Assembly: GCA_024234995.1 (NCBI GenBank)
Contig: JACKNF010000002.1
Coordinates: 62,001-126,000 of the forward strand
DNA length: 64,000 nt
Direction of reading: 5' to 3'
From: Gammaproteobacteria bacterium
GTDB lineage: Bacteria > Pseudomonadota > Gammaproteobacteria > Competibacterales > Competibacteraceae
Position numbers and translations under genes: made by a program. Under the pieces are notes generated by a model. It was not told the DNA's origin. It did not search any database and saw only the letters and a list, made by a program, of their open reading frames with translations. This document shows, piece by piece, positions 61,628 through 64,000 of this stretch (its first letter is position 1; every line of letters begins with the position of its first letter).

Positions 61628-61704
61628 AAGATATTCCAGCAATCGCCAACGACAAGGCCTCATTGTCATGAAATCGCACCGGGTAGAGAGTTGCATGGTT
61701 GGGA

Positions 61705-62253
61705 TCAGGGTATTTCAGTGACGTGTCCACCCAGGGTCCGGAAGAAGCTCCGATGGTCGAACTCCAGCCAGACTTGATCCTCTTGTACATAGCCTCCAGC
61801 AATATGAGGCCGTAACGCCGCAGCCAGTGGTGGCAGCCGGGAGAGGGTCTGACGGGTGATCGCAAGCCGGGGCAGGCCGTCAATAAAGAGGCCTACTGCG
61901 CCCTCATCCTGATCCAGAACCAGCAGCCAGCGCTTCTCCCGGGAGCCTTCTTCCAGTTGCAGAAACTGTTTCATGTCGAATACTGGCGCCAGATTGCCGC
62001 GCAGATTGATGAGCCCCGAAAACCAGGGGGGCACATTGGGCAGCGGATAAACGACCCATCGCTCCAGTACCTCGCTGGTGGTATCCTGATCAATCAGCAA
62101 GCCGATGTCGCCGATCCGGAAACCATATCGCGCGCGCCGGTTTTCGGCCGCGGCAAGACCGCCTGCGATACCGGGAGGTGGTTTGAAGCGATTGAGCGCC
62201 GTGCTAGGTTCCAGCCAGCGCCGGGGAGTCCGGCCAACCGTGTCGTTATTCAT
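61705..62253 (-). CDS. pilI: CheW-like twitching motility protein PilI
   Basis: 182 residues from the ATG at 62251-62253; an upstream frame would overlap pilH. CheW fold pattern: GFRIGDIGLLIDQDTTSEVL, PPWFSGLINLRGNLAPVFDM, VGLFIDGLPRLA. Position after pilH matches Pseudomonas PilI. Followed by the three binding-protein genes instead of directly by pilJ. Confidence 0.88.
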   Translation of the reverse strand: MNNDTVGRTPRRWLEPSTALNRFKPPPGIAGGLAAAENRRARYGFRIGDIGLLIDQDTTSEVLERWVVYPLPNVPPWFSGLINLRGNLAPVFDMKQFLQLEEGSREKRWLLVLDQDEGAVGLFIDGLPRLAITRQTLSRLPPLAAALRPHIAGGYVQEDQVWLEFDHRSFFRTLGGHVTEIP

Positions 62254-62279
62254 CGAGGTTTCCAGCGGATCGGAACGGC

Positions 62280-62645
62280 TTACAGGAATGCTTTCAACTG
62301 ATCGGTGATGGCGTCTGCCGCATAAGGTTTGGTGATAAATCCCTTGCCACCTTGCATTTGCGCCCATAGGCGGTCGGCTTTCTGGCTTTTGCTAGTCACA
62401 AAAATTACCGGAATGCTCTTGGTTTCCGCCTCATTGCCGAGAGAACGGCAAGCAGCGTACCCATCCATATCGGGCATGATAATGTCCATAAAAATCAGAT
62501 CCGGTTTTTCCGCTTTAGCTTTTTCAATTGCTTCCTTGCCATTGGTGGCCGTTACGATAGTGCAACCTGCCTCACCGAGGATGCTTTTGATGTTTGCCAA
62601 ATCTGTTGGAGAATCATCAACAACAAGGACTTTTCGTACCGGCAT
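62280..62645 (-). CDS. pilH: Response regulator PilH
   Basis: 121 residues, a single receiver domain. Acidic pocket VVDDSPTD, phospho-Asp in LIFMDIIMPDMDG, and TKPYAAD with the conserved Lys. Order before pilI matches the Pil-Chp operon. PilH tunes pilus retraction in Pseudomonas. Confidence 0.92.
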   Translation of the reverse strand: MPVRKVLVVDDSPTDLANIKSILGEAGCTIVTATNGKEAIEKAKAEKPDLIFMDIIMPDMDGYAACRSLGNEAETKSIPVIFVTSKSQKADRLWAQMQGGKGFITKPYAADAITDQLKAFL

Positions 62646-62744
62646 AGTAATCTCCTTAAATCAAATTTAATCAGCTACGTGATGGCATCAGCAATTTAAC
62701 TTGGAACTTTCCGGTCATTTTCCGGAAATGAGATATCGGCTGTT

Positions 62745-63539
62745 TCAAGAAGATTTTAAGTATTTCTTAACGACTTTCTGAAAAGAATTTTGCTTAGCGG
62801 GTTTAGTCAGATAAGTGTCGCAACCGGCTAACGCACCTTTGACGCGATCGAAAGGTGATGATTTGCTGGTTAGCATGATGACCGGTGTTTTCTTCTTGGC
62901 TTTATTTCGCTTAATCGTCTTGCAGATCTGGTAGCCGTCAACCCCAGGCAACACCACATCCAGAAAAATGATGTCATAATCTTTCTGAGCCAACAGCTCA
63001 AATGCATCTTCGCCAGACTCAGCGGCGTCAGTCCAGATACCGAGCAATTTTAATTCCAGCTCAACCTGCTTTCTGACCGTGCTGCTATCGTCCACCACCA
63101 GCGCTTTGAAAAGCGGGGTATCGGCGGTTGCTTTATTATCAGCCGCTGGGGGATCTTCACCGATGGTGCGCTCATGAGTGGAAGCTGTAACAATTTGATT
63201 GGCAACCTGATCGAGCACAGTGAGTACGCGGGTGGCTACAAAAGGCCGCCGGATAGAGTGAGTCTGTTGTTCGTTAGGAGCTTGATCTTTAGTGACCATG
63301 ACAGATATGAGCGGGGCGGGCGAACTCCCTTCGGATGAAGAGAGTTTAAAAGACTGCCATTCCGCCATGGCTTCTGGGCTTGCCGTATCAACCATCAGGA
63401 TTTGAATCGGCTCACCGGGGGCGGCGAAAGAATAGGTGTGGGGACGATAAAGAGAAAGCTTGAAGATATTTTTCAAGACATTTCGTTCGTTTTCGGGAAT
63501 TCCAATTAAAGCAACCTTAAAAGATTTCTTATCACTCAT
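62745..63539 (-). CDS. PilG-like response regulator with an extra N-terminal domain
   Basis: 264 residues. The C-terminal half (about 140-264) is a complete receiver: VVDDSSTVR, FLDVVLPGVDG and LTKPAK. The N-terminal half (about 5-135) looks like a second, degenerate receiver or other alpha/beta domain (KVALIGIPENER, ILMVDTASPEAM) lacking the acidic pocket. Pseudomonas PilG is only about 135 residues, so this is twice the size. It begins the cluster; a Pil-Chp promoter is expected just upstream. More AT-rich than the genes downstream. Confidence 0.85.
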   Translation of the reverse strand: MSDKKSFKVALIGIPENERNVLKNIFKLSLYRPHTYSFAAPGEPIQILMVDTASPEAMAEWQSFKLSSSEGSSPAPLISVMVTKDQAPNEQQTHSIRRPFVATRVLTVLDQVANQIVTASTHERTIGEDPPAADNKATADTPLFKALVVDDSSTVRKQVELELKLLGIWTDAAESGEDAFELLAQKDYDIIFLDVVLPGVDGYQICKTIKRNKAKKKTPVIMLTSKSSPFDRVKGALAGCDTYLTKPAKQNSFQKVVKKYLKSS

Positions 63540-63854
63540 AAAATCCCTACCCCTTTATTCCACCCTTATCTATTTATTATTAAACATAATTTATAGGAAT
63601 CCAAGCTACCATGTCTTTACGAATATTTGTAAATATGGAGCAATATGTATTGCGTTGCCTCCTGCTTGACATGACGGGAAACCCTCGATGGCATTGATAA
63701 ATATTGACTGTAGTTGATACAACTTGTAATTCAAGATAGGGAAGCCACAAAAACCATATTGGATGGAGGGGAGAGATGTACAAGGTATCACCGTTGGGTC
63801 GGCTGCCCTGTTGCGCGGACTCGCCATTGAGGGTGGTGTGGCGAACTAAGGTGC
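63540..63854. other. Intergenic region upstream of the Pil-Chp cluster
   Basis: 315 bases, AT-rich near the gene start. Expected to hold the promoter of the leftward cluster, but I see no convincing -10/-35 pair. On the plus strand GGAGGGGAG followed by ATG at 63776 opens a frame that stays open to the edge of the window; it opposes the partial gene on the minus strand, and only one of the two is likely real. Confidence 0.4.
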
Positions 63855-64000
63855 TTACTCACCCGATTGCAATAGTGAACCCCGTGCCCGTGCCTGATGA
63901 ACCGTTGCTAGAAAGATTTGAATACCTAAACCAAGATAGCCAGTGTTTAATAGCAACGCGTAGAACAGATAATCCTGCCGGAAGGTATGATCTAGCAGCA
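63855..64000 (-). CDS. Partial gene, C-terminus of an unknown membrane protein
   Basis: Minus-strand frame open from the right edge to TAA at 63855-63857, giving the last 48 residues. They include a hydrophobic helix (YALLLNTGYLGLGIQIFLAT) and a basic end (HQARARGSLLQSGE). Protein-like composition, but no family recognised. An overlapping plus-strand frame is the rival reading. Confidence 0.4.
   Translation of the reverse strand, partial: LLDHTFRQDYLFYALLLNTGYLGLGIQIFLATVHQARARGSLLQSGE

Noticed and set aside
63776..64000. Plus-strand gene starting after GGAGGGGAG at the right edge
   Set aside because: The frame is open, but its product looks unlike a folded protein, while the opposite strand gives a plausible membrane-protein end; cannot be settled in this window.

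Overview
The window looks like a chromosomal segment of a gammaproteobacterium. It carries a Pil-Chp twitching/chemosensory cluster, a tesA/ybbA/ybbP neighbourhood, tsaE/nnr/queG, zur/znuABC and pstSCAB-phoU in gammaproteobacterial style. A Competibacteraceae-like or other environmental lineage would fit, but this is inference only. Most of the window is GC-rich. Three stretches are visibly AT-richer: the polyamine genes (28.8-32.7 kb), the Cache sensor pair (42.0-43.9 kb) and the right edge. No rRNA, tRNA, CRISPR array, intact IS element or prophage was seen.

Layout. 0-1.7 kb: ABC-2 type polysaccharide export permease and an unknown lipoprotein. 1.7-7.8 kb: cobalamin genes in two divergent blocks (cobQ-lrgA-lrgB-btuR leftward, cbiB-cobC/D-cobA rightward). 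7.8-10.8 kb: a WD40-repeat protein with a kinase domain lacking the catalytic Asp. 10.9-16.0 kb: oxidoreductase, tesA, and a YbbA/YbbP ABC system. 16.0-19.1 kb: zinc uptake (znuB, znuC, zur leftward, znuA rightward) with two tandem Zur boxes. 19.3-22.9 kb: dksA, tsaE, nnr, queG. 22.9-28.8 kb: an FHA-sigma54 activator, an orphan ParA, a decayed glycosyltransferase pseudogene, a sirtuin and a membrane Ser/Thr kinase. 28.8-32.7 kb: a carboxyspermidine-type polyamine pathway. 32.8-38.4 kb: the Pst phosphate transporter with a Pho box. 38.4-41.6 kb: a short-chain dehydrogenase and a eukaryote-type tandem phosphofructokinase. 42.0-45.9 kb: a Cache-HAMP sensor without output domain, its small partner, and an OadA-like/OadG-like pair. 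46.0-50.9 kb: dapE, a membrane sensor fused to a trehalose-phosphate-synthase-like domain, rsmI, and a PilZ protein. 50.9-63.5 kb: the Pil-Chp cluster, interrupted by three tandem periplasmic binding-protein genes.

How it works together. The Pst system and the polyamine genes lie on one strand with small gaps and may share phosphate control. The zinc genes form a classical Zur regulon. The Pil-Chp cluster (PilG-like, PilH, PilI, three substrate-binding proteins, PilJ, ChpA, two CheW-like proteins) has no ABC permease or ATPase and no pilK/chpB. The binding proteins may therefore feed ligand signals to PilJ rather than to a transporter.

The least expected items are: the binding-protein triad in the chemosensory operon; the sensor-glycosyltransferase fusion; the OadA-like protein with replaced metal ligands; the eukaryote-type phosphofructokinase; the WD40 pseudokinase; and two short elements (113 and 120 bp) sharing 11-bp terminal inverted repeats.
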